Assembly (NCBI GenBank): GCA_958448165.1
Contig: CAUDCW010000011.1
Span: forward strand, 15,335-79,334
Direction: 5' to 3'
Length of the DNA stretch: 64,000 bases
Source of the DNA: an uncultured Oscillospiraceae bacterium
Lineage (GTDB): Bacteria > Bacillota > Clostridia > Oscillospirales > Acutalibacteraceae
Both the position numbers and the translations under genes were made by a program. A model generated the notes under the pieces. That model saw only the letters and a program-made list of their open reading frames with translations, searched no databases and was not told where the DNA came from. Of this stretch, positions 17,887 to 26,845 are shown in pieces (within the stretch, counting starts at the first letter, position 1; the number at the start of each line of letters is the position of its first letter).

Positions 17887-18257
17887 AAAGAGTGAAGAGT
17901 GGAGAGTGGGCGGCTTAGCCGCCATAAAGAAGAAAGAATAGAGAATAAAGAATAGAGAATAATTTTGGTGGTCGCCGCTTTGCGGCTTGTCCAAATGGAA
18001 AATGGGAAATTATGCTTGCGAATAATCCTTGGTAACCAAAATGCGGCAGAATGTTCGTATATCCCGGGCGACCGCAAGGGTCGCCACTACGAAATATATC
18101 CGAAATTCAGCAGAGCGAACCGGAACAGGCAAGCCAGTTCCCTACGACCTCGTTTCAGGTTTAGTGCTTAACTCGTTACAGGTACTTTTTAATTAAAGAG
18201 CCGCTTGCGGCGATAACCTTCACTTCACTCTCAACTCTTCACTCTTCACTCTTAAAA
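17887..18257. repeat. composite repeat region inside the purine operon, copy 4
   Basis: Modules in order: purine tract GAGTGAAGAGTGGAGAG; palindrome GCGGC-TTA-GCCGC; GGTCGCCGCTTTGCGGC; palindrome GGCGACC-GCAAG-GGTCGCC (18068-18086); a reverse-oriented GTTCC hairpin GGAACAGGC-AA-GCCAGTTCC (18122-18141) with AGCAGAGCGAACC on one side and CCTACGACCTCGTTTCAGG on the other; GAGCCGCTTGCGGCGATAACC; and pyrimidine tract CTCAACTCTTCACTC. The ends are complementary, so the whole block could fold back. No gene is seen. Confidence 0.7.
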
Positions 18258-18279
18258 AACTGAAAGGAGTTTGGAAATA

Positions 18280-18996
18280 ATGGAAAAGATTAATATTGAA
18301 AAAGAGCTTGCGCAAAACGCATACCCCGGCAGAGGTATTCTTGTCGGCAAAAGCGGTGACGGCAAAAATGCGGTTATCGCATACTTTATTATGGGCAGAA
18401 GCGAGAACAGCCGCAACCGTGTATTCGTCGAGGACGGTGACGGTATACGCACTCAGGCATTTGACGAGAGCAAGCTTTCTGACCCGTCGCTTATCATTTA
18501 TGCGCCTGTTCGTGTGCTTGGCAACAAGACGATTGTAACAAACGGCGACCAGACCGACACAATATATGAGCTGATGAACAACCAGCTTACCTTTGAGCAG
18601 GCACTGCGTACAAGAGAGTTTGAGCCTGACGCTCCGAACTACACACCGAGAATCAGCAGTGTTGTAAAGACGGGCGAGGGCGATTTTAACTACGCTGTTT
18701 CTATACTTAAGAGTGCAAACGGCAACCCCGAGTCCTGCCAGAGATACACATTCTCATACACAAACCCGATTAACGGCGAGGGCAGATTTATCCACACCTA
18801 CAAGTGCGACGGCAATCCTCTGCCGAGCTTTGAGGGTGAACCGAAGCTTGTGGAGCTTGGAAATGACAGCATTGACGAGTTTGCCGACAAGCTGTGGAAC
18901 GCTCTTAACGAGGACAACAAGGTTTCGCTGTTTGTAAGATATATTGACCTTGAAACTCTTGAAGTGACAAGCAGAATAATCAATAAAAATAAGTGA
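18280..18996 (+). CDS. purO: IMP cyclohydrolase, PurO type
   Basis: Closes FAICAR to IMP, the last purine step. The 238 residues match the archaeal-type PurO family (IMPCH-like), not the N-terminal half of PurH: YPGRGILVG at the start, AYFIMGRSENSRNR, VTNGDQTDTI near residue 90, then YTPRISSVV. It lies directly before a stand-alone AICAR formyltransferase, so the two do the job of bifunctional PurH. ATG 18280 is 10 bases after AAAGGAG; a TTG at 18271 is too close. Confidence 0.88.
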   Translation: MEKINIEKELAQNAYPGRGILVGKSGDGKNAVIAYFIMGRSENSRNRVFVEDGDGIRTQAFDESKLSDPSLIIYAPVRVLGNKTIVTNGDQTDTIYELMNNQLTFEQALRTREFEPDAPNYTPRISSVVKTGEGDFNYAVSILKSANGNPESCQRYTFSYTNPINGEGRFIHTYKCDGNPLPSFEGEPKLVELGNDSIDEFADKLWNALNEDNKVSLFVRYIDLETLEVTSRIINKNK

Positions 18997-19009
18997 TAGG
19001 AGAATTAAT

Positions 19010-20185
19010 ATGAACGAACTTGAACTTAAATACGGCTGTAACCCGAACCAGAAGCCGTCAAAGATCTTTATGAAGGACGGCGGCGAGCTGCCGATTAAGG
19101 TTTTGAACGGCAAGCCGGGATATATCAATTTTCTTGACGCTTTCAATAGCTGGCAGCTTGTAAAGGAGCTTAAGGCTGCAACGGGTCTTCCGGCTGCGGC
19201 TTCATTCAAGCACGTCAGTCCGGCAGGTGCGGCTGTTGCAACCGAGCTTTCTGACACACTCAAAAAGATTTACTTCGTTGATGATTTAGAGCTTTCTCCG
19301 CTTGCAAGCGCATACGCAAAGGCAAGAGGTGCAGACAGAATGAGCTCCTACGGCGACTGGGTTGCACTCTCGGACGTTTGCGACGTTGAAACAGCAACAC
19401 TCCTCAAGAGAGAGGTTTCCGACGGCATCATCGCTCCGGGATATACAGATGAGGCTCTTGAAATTTTAAAGAGCAAGAAAAAGGGCAACTACCCTGTTGT
19501 TCAGATTGACCCCGATTATGTTCCTGCCGAAAAGGAGTACAAGGATGTTTTTGGCATCACCTTTGAGCAGGGCAGAAACGAGCTTAAGATTGACGATGAA
19601 ATGCTTTCAAATATGGTAACGGAGAACAAAACCTTTACCGATGAAGCAAAGCGTGACCTCAAAATTGCGCTTATCACACTTAAATATACTCAGTCAAACT
19701 CAGTTTGCTATGCAAAGGACGGACAGGCTATCGGCGTTGGCGCAGGTCAGCAGTCGAGAATTCACTGCACACGTCTTGCAGGCAACAAGGCTGATATCTG
19801 GTTTTTGCGCCAGCACCCGAAGGTACTGGGACTTCAGTTTGTCGATAATATCCGCAGACCTGACCGTGACAACACTATTGACGTTTATATCTCTGACGAC
19901 CACGACGACGTTCTTGCAGACGGTGTATGGCAGCAGTTCTTCAAGGTAAAGCCTGAGGTTCTGACAAGAGAGGAAAAGAAGGAGTGGCTCAAGGGTTTCA
20001 AGGGCGTTTCAGTCGGCAGTGACGCATTCTTCCCGTTTGGCGACAACATTGAAAGAGCAAAGCGCAGCGGCGTTGAGTTTATCGCACAACCGGGCGGCTC
20101 TATCAGAGATGACAACGTAATCGACACCTGCAACAAGTACGGAATGGCTATGTGCTTTACGGGAATCAGACTGTTCCACCATTGA
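19010..20185 (+). CDS. stand-alone AICAR formyltransferase (PurH C-terminal domain only)
   Basis: Transfers formyl from 10-formyl-THF to AICAR. The 391 residues correspond to the AICARFT domain: LKYGCNPNQKPS at the start, AASFKHVSPAGAAV with the catalytic Lys-His, KYTQSNSVCYA, GAGQQSRIHCTRLAG, then SDAFFPFGDNIERA and QPGGSIRDDNVI. The methylglyoxal-synthase-like IMP cyclohydrolase domain of PurH is missing. It follows purO by 13 bases with its own AGGAG. Confidence 0.93.
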   Translation: MNELELKYGCNPNQKPSKIFMKDGGELPIKVLNGKPGYINFLDAFNSWQLVKELKAATGLPAAASFKHVSPAGAAVATELSDTLKKIYFVDDLELSPLASAYAKARGADRMSSYGDWVALSDVCDVETATLLKREVSDGIIAPGYTDEALEILKSKKKGNYPVVQIDPDYVPAEKEYKDVFGITFEQGRNELKIDDEMLSNMVTENKTFTDEAKRDLKIALITLKYTQSNSVCYAKDGQAIGVGAGQQSRIHCTRLAGNKADIWFLRQHPKVLGLQFVDNIRRPDRDNTIDVYISDDHDDVLADGVWQQFFKVKPEVLTREEKKEWLKGFKGVSVGSDAFFPFGDNIERAKRSGVEFIAQPGGSIRDDNVIDTCNKYGMAMCFTGIRLFHH

Positions 20186-20199
20186 TAGGAGGCGCTTCA

Positions 20200-21465
20200 A
20201 TGAATGTTTTAATGATTGGCTCGGGCGGCAGAGAACACGCTCTTATCAAGGCGATACTCAAAAGCCCAAGGCTTGAAAAGCTTTACTGCGCTCCGGGCAA
20301 CGGCGGAATTTCAAGGGATGCACAGTGCGTTGATATTCCGGTTATGGATAAAGAAAAGATGGTAGCCTTTGCAAAGGAAAATTCAATCGATTTAGCCTTT
20401 GTAGCTCCCGATGACCCGCTTGCCGCAGGTATGGTTGACGCATTTGAAGAAGCAGGAATCCGGGCTTTCGGACCGAACGCCGCCGCCGCAGTTATCGAGG
20501 CGAGCAAGGTTTTCTCAAAAAATCTTATGAAAAAATACGGCATCCCGACAGCCGAATACGAGGTGTTCGACAATTCAGCGGATGCGATAGCATATGTCAA
20601 GGGCAACAATATTGCCCCCGTTGTTGTAAAGGCTGACGGACTTGCACTCGGCAAGGGCGTTATAATCGCCCAGACGGTTGAGGACGCCGAAAAGGCTATT
20701 AAGTCGATTATGGAGGATAAGAAGTTCGGCGAGTCGGGCAACAAGGTTGTTATTGAGGAATTCCTGACAGGTCCGGAGGTTTCGGTGCTGTCATTCACAG
20801 ACGGAAAAACGGTTAAGCCGATGGTTTCCTCAAAGGACCACAAGAGAGCGCTTGACGGCGACAAGGGTCTGAACACAGGCGGTATGGGCACAATCAGCCC
20901 GAACCCGTATTATACAGACGAGCTTGCCGATGAATGTATGGAAACAATCTTCAAGCCGACAATCGAGGCTATGCAGAAAGAGGGCAGACCGTTCAAGGGG
21001 TGCCTGTACTTCGGTCTGATGATGACCCCGAAAGGACCGAAGGTTATCGAGTATAACGCACGCTTCGGCGACCCCGAAGCACAGGTTGTCCTGCCGAGAT
21101 TAAAGACGGATATACTTGATATTATAGACGCTGTCATTGATGAAAAGCTCGATGAAATCGACATCGAGTGGAGCGATGATTGCTCAGCCTGCGTTGTAAT
21201 GGCAAGCGGCGGCTATCCCGAATCGTACAAAAAAGGCATTGAGATGTTCGGTATGGACGATAACGGACAGGTTGAGGGCGCAACGGTATATCACGCAGGA
21301 ACAAAATACAGCGACGGAAAGTTCTATACAAACGGCGGCAGAGTGCTGGGCGTTACCGCAACAGGCAAAACTCTTGACGAGGCGCTTGAAAAGGCGTATG
21401 CGGCTGTTGAAAAGATAAGCTTTGACGGCGCACACTACAGACACGACATAGGCAGAACAAAGTGA
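20200..21465 (+). CDS. purD: phosphoribosylamine-glycine ligase PurD
   Basis: ATP-grasp enzyme that makes GAR from phosphoribosylamine, glycine and ATP. MIGSGGREHALIKA opens the N domain; KADGLALGKGVIIA and EEFLTGPEVSVLSF belong to the ATP-grasp fold; EYNARFGDPEAQVVLPRL carries metal ligands. ATG 20200 follows ATAGGAGG, 14 bases after the AICARFT stop. It is the last gene of the operon, with a strong terminator 30 bases on. Confidence 0.96.
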   Translation: MNVLMIGSGGREHALIKAILKSPRLEKLYCAPGNGGISRDAQCVDIPVMDKEKMVAFAKENSIDLAFVAPDDPLAAGMVDAFEEAGIRAFGPNAAAAVIEASKVFSKNLMKKYGIPTAEYEVFDNSADAIAYVKGNNIAPVVVKADGLALGKGVIIAQTVEDAEKAIKSIMEDKKFGESGNKVVIEEFLTGPEVSVLSFTDGKTVKPMVSSKDHKRALDGDKGLNTGGMGTISPNPYYTDELADECMETIFKPTIEAMQKEGRPFKGCLYFGLMMTPKGPKVIEYNARFGDPEAQVVLPRLKTDILDIIDAVIDEKLDEIDIEWSDDCSACVVMASGGYPESYKKGIEMFGMDDNGQVEGATVYHAGTKYSDGKFYTNGGRVLGVTATGKTLDEALEKAYAAVEKISFDGAHYRHDIGRTK

Positions 21466-21494
21466 TTTTTCTCTGCTGTAATCACAGGCAAAAC

Positions 21495-21525
21495 AAAACG
21501 GCGGCTTCATTGAAGCCGCCGTTTT
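21495..21525. terminator. bidirectional terminator between purD and the dockerin gene
   Basis: AAAACGGCGGCTTC-ATT-GAAGCCGCCGTTTT forms a 14-bp perfect stem with T-runs on both strands. Confidence 0.9.
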
Positions 21526-21544
21526 ATATAGGTTGTTTTGTTAA

Positions 21545-22288
21545 TCAGATGAATTCAATTATGTTTGCAATTCTCTTCTGAACTGTTATTGCGTCTGCGA
21601 TTGTGATGTTGCCGTCGCCGTTGCAGTCGCCGAGTGTTTCTTGAATCTCTTGGGGGCTTGTGATGTTTGCGATAATCTTCTGAAGAGTAATTGAGTCTGA
21701 AATTGTTATGTTGCCGTCTGTGTTAACGTCGCCAAGCTCATATCCGTTGACGAAGAACTGAAGGTTAATCTTGCCGTAGCTGAGCAAATCTGATACATCG
21801 TCATTATTGGCATACAGCTCTTCAAGCTTACTCGCAAAGGCAGAAGTAGCTGATGTGGTTACATCAAAGTTAACCTGTGCAACAAGCTTTTTAGAGGACA
21901 GGTCGTATCCTGCCGACGGCCCCCAGTTCATTGCGCTTGACAGGAAGTTGCCCTCGCCGTCCTTGGGCGGATGAGGGTTGCAAAGCCAGCTTCCCGTTTT
22001 GAACTCTGTTGAGAAAGGACCGTCCTTCGTTACACCGTCATTATCAACGTAGGTTGTGTACTTCATAGCTGTGTTGTCATATTGCAGACGAACCTGAACG
22101 CCTGAAATGTCGGTTGTCGGTGACGATGAGTCAAGCGAAACATACATATTTGCAGTAACGACCTGACCTCGTTTCAGGTTCAATGTTTTGGCGGCTGAAT
22201 CTGTGCCGGCGGCAGAAGCCGAGAAAACAACAGAACAGCCAAGTGTTGCCGCAGCAAGTGCAACAGCGATTATTTTTTTCAACTTCAT
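21545..22288 (-). CDS. secreted dockerin protein with a cohesin-like domain (possible adaptor scaffoldin)
   Basis: A signal peptide (residues 1-26, ending VFSASA) leads to a beta-sandwich of about 150 residues; GVQVRLQYDNTAMKY and KLVAQVNFDVTTS look like the strands of cohesin or related carbohydrate-binding folds. The C-terminus is a type I dockerin with two calcium loops, GDVNTDGNITISDSITLQK and GDCNGDGNITIADAITVQK. A cohesin-dockerin protein of this size would be an adaptor linking a dockerin enzyme to a larger scaffold. The dockerin is clear; the cohesin call is weak. ATG 22288 follows GAGGTG. Confidence 0.75.
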   Translation of the reverse strand: MKLKKIIAVALAAATLGCSVVFSASAAGTDSAAKTLNLKRGQVVTANMYVSLDSSSPTTDISGVQVRLQYDNTAMKYTTYVDNDGVTKDGPFSTEFKTGSWLCNPHPPKDGEGNFLSSAMNWGPSAGYDLSSKKLVAQVNFDVTTSATSAFASKLEELYANNDDVSDLLSYGKINLQFFVNGYELGDVNTDGNITISDSITLQKIIANITSPQEIQETLGDCNGDGNITIADAITVQKRIANIIEFI

Positions 22289-22336
22289 TTTAAACACCTC
22301 ATTTAATTTTATTAAACGTACAAACGTATCGTATAT

Positions 22337-22365
22337 ATTATACAATAAAAAAATCATTCAATCAA
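22337..22365 (-). promoter_or_regulatory. promoter of the dockerin protein gene
   Basis: On the minus strand: TTGATT, 17-base spacer, TATAAT. Just downstream is ACGTTTGTACGT, a short inverted motif that could be an operator. Confidence 0.6.
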
Positions 22366-22446
22366 TACTTTTAAGCAAAAAAGAAAATAAATATGCAGAT
22401 TTTGTTAAAAATCATCAATCAATAAGCTGCTCTTAGCCGGCCTTGC

Positions 22447-22475
22447 TTGACGGTGAACTGCAATAGTAATATAAT
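22447..22475 (+). promoter_or_regulatory. promoter of alr
   Basis: TTGACG, 17-base spacer, TATAAT; strong match. Confidence 0.75.
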
Positions 22476-22485
22476 ATATATTTAA

Positions 22486-22517
22486 GAAAGTGTGCAAATT
22501 CGAAAGTGTGCAAATTC
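22486..22517 (+). repeat. 16-bp tandem repeat in the alr leader
   Basis: GAAAGTGTGCAAATTC occurs twice without a gap (22486-22501 and 22502-22517), beginning about +4 of the predicted transcript. Confidence 0.85.
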
Positions 22518-22567
22518 GGTTTGGCAAACTGCAGAATACCGTAATTGATAAATCGGGAGAAATGAAA

Positions 22568-23758
22568 ATGGCGGATTTTATAAAAAGAACCTGGGCAGAA
22601 ATAAATCTTGATGCCGCAGTTCATAATTATAATGAGATAAGAAAAAGAGCAAGCAAAAGCGCAAAGGTGTGCTGTGTTATCAAGGCTGATGGCTACGGTC
22701 ACGGTGCTGTGATGCTTGCGCATTTGTATGAAAAGCTGGGCGCAGACTGGTTTGCGGTTTCAAACATTGAGGAGGCAATGCAGCTTCGCTCAAACGGCAT
22801 AACAAAGCCGATTCTTATTCTCGGCTACACACCGGCGGAATGTGCGCAGCTGCTGAGCGAAAACAACATTTCTCAGGCTGTCTATTCCCTTGAATATGCC
22901 GCGGCTCTTAACGAGTGCGCCGAAAAAGCCGGAGTAAAAATAAAAATCCATTTAAAGCTTGACACGGGTATGAGTCGCATCGGTCTTTTGTGCCAGTCGA
23001 AGGACGAGGACAACGAGGCGGTGTCGCAGGGAATGGAGATCTGCTCTATGCCGTCTTTTGAACCGGAGGGAGTGTTCACCCACTTTGCCGTAGCCGATGA
23101 GGGCGCTGACGGCGAGAACTTTACGGTCAACCAGTTTGACAATTTTATATATACGGTTAGCAAGCTTGAGCAGATGGGAATAAAATTCAGAATAAGGCAC
23201 TGCGCCAACAGCGGAGCTATTGAGGATTATCCGCATATGCACCTCGATATGGTCAGGGCAGGCATTGTGCTTTACGGCCTTGCGCCGTCGTGCAAAATCA
23301 AAAATCCTCTTGATTTACAGCCTGTGATGGAGCTTAAATCCGCAGTTTCGCATACCAAGGGAATTCACCCCGGAATGACCGTAAGCTACGGCAGAACCTA
23401 CACAGCCGACAGAAGCGAAAGACTTGCGACAATCCCGGTGGGTTATGCCGACGGATATGTGCGCTCAATTGCAAAGGACGGTTATGTTCTGCTTCACGGC
23501 AAAAGGGCAAAAATAAGAGGAAGAATTTGTATGGACCAGACGATGGTCGATATATCGGACGTTGATAATGTGAAAATCGGCGACGTTGCAACTGTGTTCG
23601 GCAGAGCTGAAAATGCACCGAGTGCAGACGATATAGCAAACTGGATAGGAACAATAAACTATGAGGTGACCTGCATTGTCGGAAAAAGGGTTGCCAGAGT
23701 TTATCTTAAGAATAACGAGATAGTTAGTACGCACACATTGCTTGATAAAGAGATGTGA
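22568..23758 (+). CDS. alr: alanine racemase
   Basis: PLP enzyme that makes D-Ala for peptidoglycan; 396 residues. The PLP lysine is in CVIKADGYGHGA near residue 38, LKLDTGMSRIG and RHCANSGAIEDYP line the barrel, and SYGRTYTADRSERLATIPVG holds the catalytic Tyr of the second domain. ATG 22568 is 7 bases after GGGAGA; an ATG two codons earlier is too close to it. polA follows 33 bases downstream, probably in the same transcript. Confidence 0.96.
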   Translation: MADFIKRTWAEINLDAAVHNYNEIRKRASKSAKVCCVIKADGYGHGAVMLAHLYEKLGADWFAVSNIEEAMQLRSNGITKPILILGYTPAECAQLLSENNISQAVYSLEYAAALNECAEKAGVKIKIHLKLDTGMSRIGLLCQSKDEDNEAVSQGMEICSMPSFEPEGVFTHFAVADEGADGENFTVNQFDNFIYTVSKLEQMGIKFRIRHCANSGAIEDYPHMHLDMVRAGIVLYGLAPSCKIKNPLDLQPVMELKSAVSHTKGIHPGMTVSYGRTYTADRSERLATIPVGYADGYVRSIAKDGYVLLHGKRAKIRGRICMDQTMVDISDVDNVKIGDVATVFGRAENAPSADDIANWIGTINYEVTCIVGKRVARVYLKNNEIVSTHTLLDKEM

Positions 23759-23791
23759 TTGCGATTTGTGAAGAAAGTCGGTGGTCATAAA

Positions 23792-26362
23792 ATGAAGCTT
23801 TTAGTGCTTGACGGCAACAGCATACTCAACAGGGCGTTTTACGGAATAAAGCTTTTATCAACAAAGGACGGCACGTTCACAAACGCCGTTTACGGCTTTA
23901 TGACGATGCTCATAAAAATTAAAGAGGACGTTCAGCCCGATGCGGTTGCGGTTGCTTTTGACTTAAAAGCACCGACCTTCCGCCACAAAAAATACGACGG
24001 CTACAAGGCAAACCGCAAACCGATGCCAACGGAGCTTGCCTCTCAGCTTCCCATAATAAAGGAGCTTCTTCAAAAGCTCGGCTACAAAATTGTCGAGTGC
24101 GAGGGATATGAGGCGGACGACATTCTCGGCACTCTTGCCAAAGCCTGCGAGGACAACGGCTGCGAGTGTGTGCTTGCAACGGGCGACCGTGACAGCTTGC
24201 AGCTTGTATCAAAGAGCGTTACCGTAAGGCTTGCCGCAACCAAAATGGGCAGACCCGATGTAAGAATTTATGATGAGGCGAAAATTGCCGAGGATTACGG
24301 CGTTTCGCCGAAGCAGCTTATAGATATCAAGGCGATACAGGGCGACACGTCCGACAACATTCCCGGTGTTAAGGGAATAGGCGAGAAGGGCGCAGGAGAG
24401 CTTATAAGAAAATTCGGCAGTCTTGACGGAGTTTATGAAAACATTGACAGTGGTGAAATAAAGCCTGCAATGCGAAAAAAGCTTGAGCAGGACAAGGACA
24501 ACGCCTACCTCAGTCTTATGCTCGGTGAGATTGTGAAGAATGCGCCGGTTGACACCGAGCTTTCGCACTATATCCCGACACAGGGCGACAAACAGGGTGC
24601 AGCCGCACTTATGACAAGGCTTGAGTTTTTCTCGCTTATGAAAAAGCTCGGACTTGACAAGGCGGTGCTCGACAGTGCGCCGACCGAAAGTGAGCAGAAA
24701 AGCTTCAGGGTGATAAGCGACACTGCGGAAAATATTTTCAGCGCATTGTCAAAATCAGAAAAATACGCAGCGGCGTATGATTTTGACAGCAAAAGCATTG
24801 CACTTGCCGCCGATAATACGGTTTATCTGCCGGACGGTGAGGTTGGCGATGATTTTTACACCTCGCTTTTTGCGCTCGATTCGGCATTGATAACGGATTC
24901 AATAAAGCCGCTGTTCAAAAAGGCAGAGGAGCTGTCGCTTGAAATAAAGAACTCGAAGCTTGACACATCTCTTGCGGCGTATCTTCTGAATCCGTCGGCA
25001 AGCTCATATGATACCGGCAGGCTTATGGGTGAATACGGCGTAACGCCGCCGCAGCTTGATGTCGACAGCGAGCTTGCACTCAAGGCGGCGGGAATATTGC
25101 TTTTGAGCGATGTTCTGCTTGCTAAAATCAAACAAAACGAGCAGGAAAGCCTGCTGTATGATATAGAAATCCCTCTTGCAGAGGTGCTAGCAAAGATGGA
25201 GAATTACGGCTTTGCGGTTGACAGGCAGGGCATTGAGGAATACGGCAAAAGCCTTGAAAGCACGATTGACGAGCTTCAGAATTCAATATATGACGATGTG
25301 GGATATATATTCAATATCAATTCGCCCAAACAGCTTGGCGTTGCACTGTTTGAAAAGCTGATGCTGCCGATGGGCAAAAAGACAAAGACGGGCTATTCGA
25401 CAAGCGCCGAGGTGCTTGAGGGCTTGCGACCTTACCACCCGTGCATTGATAAAATATTAAGCTACCGCACGCTTACAAAGCTCAAATCCACCTACTGCGA
25501 CGGACTGTTAAAGGTAATTTCCGATGACGGCAGAATCCACAGCAGCTTCAACCAGACTGAAACAAGGACAGGCAGAATAAGCTCGACAGAGCCGAATCTG
25601 CAGAATATCCCGGTAAGAACCGAGCAGGGCAGAGAGCTTAGAAAGTTCTTTGTGGCAAAAGAGGGCTGTGTGCTTGTTGATGCGGACTATTCGCAGATTG
25701 AGCTTAGAGTGCTTGCCGATATTTCTAAAGACGAAAACATGATACAGGCGTTCAACAACAACGACGATATTCACGCAATCACCGCTTCGCAGGTATTCAA
25801 TATGCCGCTTGAAATGGTGAATCCGCAGATGAGAAGCAGGGCAAAGGCGGTAAACTTCGGTATAGTTTACGGCATCGGCGCATTTTCGCTTTCAAAGGAT
25901 ATCGGCGTTACAAGAAAAGAAGCCGACCAATATATCAAGTCCTACCTTTCGCACTACAGCGGAGTCGCCGCATATATGGAAAATGTTGTGGCTAAGGCAA
26001 AGGAGTGCGGCTATGTGCAGACAATGTTCAACCGCCGCCGCTACCTGCCCGAGCTTAAGTCGAGCAACTTCAATATGCGTTCCTTCGGCGAGAGAGTGGC
26101 AAGAAATATGCCGATTCAGGGTACAGCCGCCGACATAATCAAAATTGCGATGATAAGGGTTGATAAGCGGCTGAAAGAGGAAAATATGCACTCAAGGCTG
26201 ATTTTGCAGGTGCACGATGAGCTTATCGTTGAAGCGCCGAACAATGAGGCTATGAAAGCGGCGATGATCTTACAGCAGGAAATGGAGAACGCCGTAAAGC
26301 TCAGCGTGCCGCTGACGGCGGATGCGTCAATGGGTGAGAGCTGGTATGACGCTAAGGGGTAA
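23792..26362 (+). CDS. polA: DNA polymerase I
   Basis: 856 residues in three parts: a 5'-3' exonuclease (1-290; FDLKAPTFRHKKYDGYKANR, EGYEADDILGTLA, GDTSDNIPGVKGIGEKGA), a proofreading-like domain (about 300-460) in which the usual acidic metal ligands are not evident, so probably inactive as in Bacillus PolA, and the polymerase with motif A DYSQIELRVLA, motif B RSRAKAVNFGIVYG and motif C QVHDELIVE. It fills gaps and removes Okazaki primers. ATG 23792 follows GGTGG. Confidence 0.96.
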   Translation: MKLLVLDGNSILNRAFYGIKLLSTKDGTFTNAVYGFMTMLIKIKEDVQPDAVAVAFDLKAPTFRHKKYDGYKANRKPMPTELASQLPIIKELLQKLGYKIVECEGYEADDILGTLAKACEDNGCECVLATGDRDSLQLVSKSVTVRLAATKMGRPDVRIYDEAKIAEDYGVSPKQLIDIKAIQGDTSDNIPGVKGIGEKGAGELIRKFGSLDGVYENIDSGEIKPAMRKKLEQDKDNAYLSLMLGEIVKNAPVDTELSHYIPTQGDKQGAAALMTRLEFFSLMKKLGLDKAVLDSAPTESEQKSFRVISDTAENIFSALSKSEKYAAAYDFDSKSIALAADNTVYLPDGEVGDDFYTSLFALDSALITDSIKPLFKKAEELSLEIKNSKLDTSLAAYLLNPSASSYDTGRLMGEYGVTPPQLDVDSELALKAAGILLLSDVLLAKIKQNEQESLLYDIEIPLAEVLAKMENYGFAVDRQGIEEYGKSLESTIDELQNSIYDDVGYIFNINSPKQLGVALFEKLMLPMGKKTKTGYSTSAEVLEGLRPYHPCIDKILSYRTLTKLKSTYCDGLLKVISDDGRIHSSFNQTETRTGRISSTEPNLQNIPVRTEQGRELRKFFVAKEGCVLVDADYSQIELRVLADISKDENMIQAFNNNDDIHAITASQVFNMPLEMVNPQMRSRAKAVNFGIVYGIGAFSLSKDIGVTRKEADQYIKSYLSHYSGVAAYMENVVAKAKECGYVQTMFNRRRYLPELKSSNFNMRSFGERVARNMPIQGTAADIIKIAMIRVDKRLKEENMHSRLILQVHDELIVEAPNNEAMKAAMILQQEMENAVKLSVPLTADASMGESWYDAKG

Positions 26363-26404
26363 AAGATTGTTTTAAGCACTGTTTACCCGGGAGGAGATAG
26401 AATT

Positions 26405-26845
26405 ATGGATAAAATCAAAAGCGTGCTGTTTGTCTGCACAGGCAACACCTGCCGCAGTCCGATGGCGCAGGTGATATTCAAGAGCCTTGCCGACAAAGCA
26501 GGACTTCCGCTCAGCGTGATGAGTGCAGGAATTGCGGTCGGCGGTGAGGGCAGACCGGCAACAAACGAGGCTGTGCAGGCGGTGTCAAGGCTCGGACTTG
26601 ATTTGTCACAGCACAAAACCACAAGTATCCGTTCGCTTAACACAGATGAAACGGATTTGTTTGTCGCAATGACAATGGAGCACGCCGATGTGCTGATGAA
26701 TCTCGGAATACCGAAGAACAAAATATATGTTATGAATATCCCCGACCCGTTTTGCGGCTCGCAGGAGGTTTATGACGCGTGCTGTAAATCTATAAAAGCG
26801 GCAAGTGAAAAGCTTGTGGAGCTTATAAAGGAAAACAATGGATAA
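26405..26845 (+). CDS. low-molecular-weight phosphatase, probably protein arginine phosphatase (YwlE-like)
   Basis: 146 residues with the P-loop VCTGNTCRSPMAQ (nucleophile Cys at about 11 and Arg at about 17) and the general acid in PDPFCGS. Arginine phosphatases such as YwlE have Thr where tyrosine phosphatases have Ile in the loop (CTGNTCR against CLGNICR), and this protein has Thr, so phospho-arginine is the likely substrate. It follows polA by 42 bases behind GGGAGGAG and overlaps rimI by 8 bases. No mcsB kinase is in view. Confidence 0.82.
   Translation: MDKIKSVLFVCTGNTCRSPMAQVIFKSLADKAGLPLSVMSAGIAVGGEGRPATNEAVQAVSRLGLDLSQHKTTSIRSLNTDETDLFVAMTMEHADVLMNLGIPKNKIYVMNIPDPFCGSQEVYDACCKSIKAASEKLVELIKENNG

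Noticed and set aside
17887..18257. Protein-coding gene between purN and purO
   Set aside because: The open frames there are made of repeat modules, differ in every copy and lack ribosome sites.
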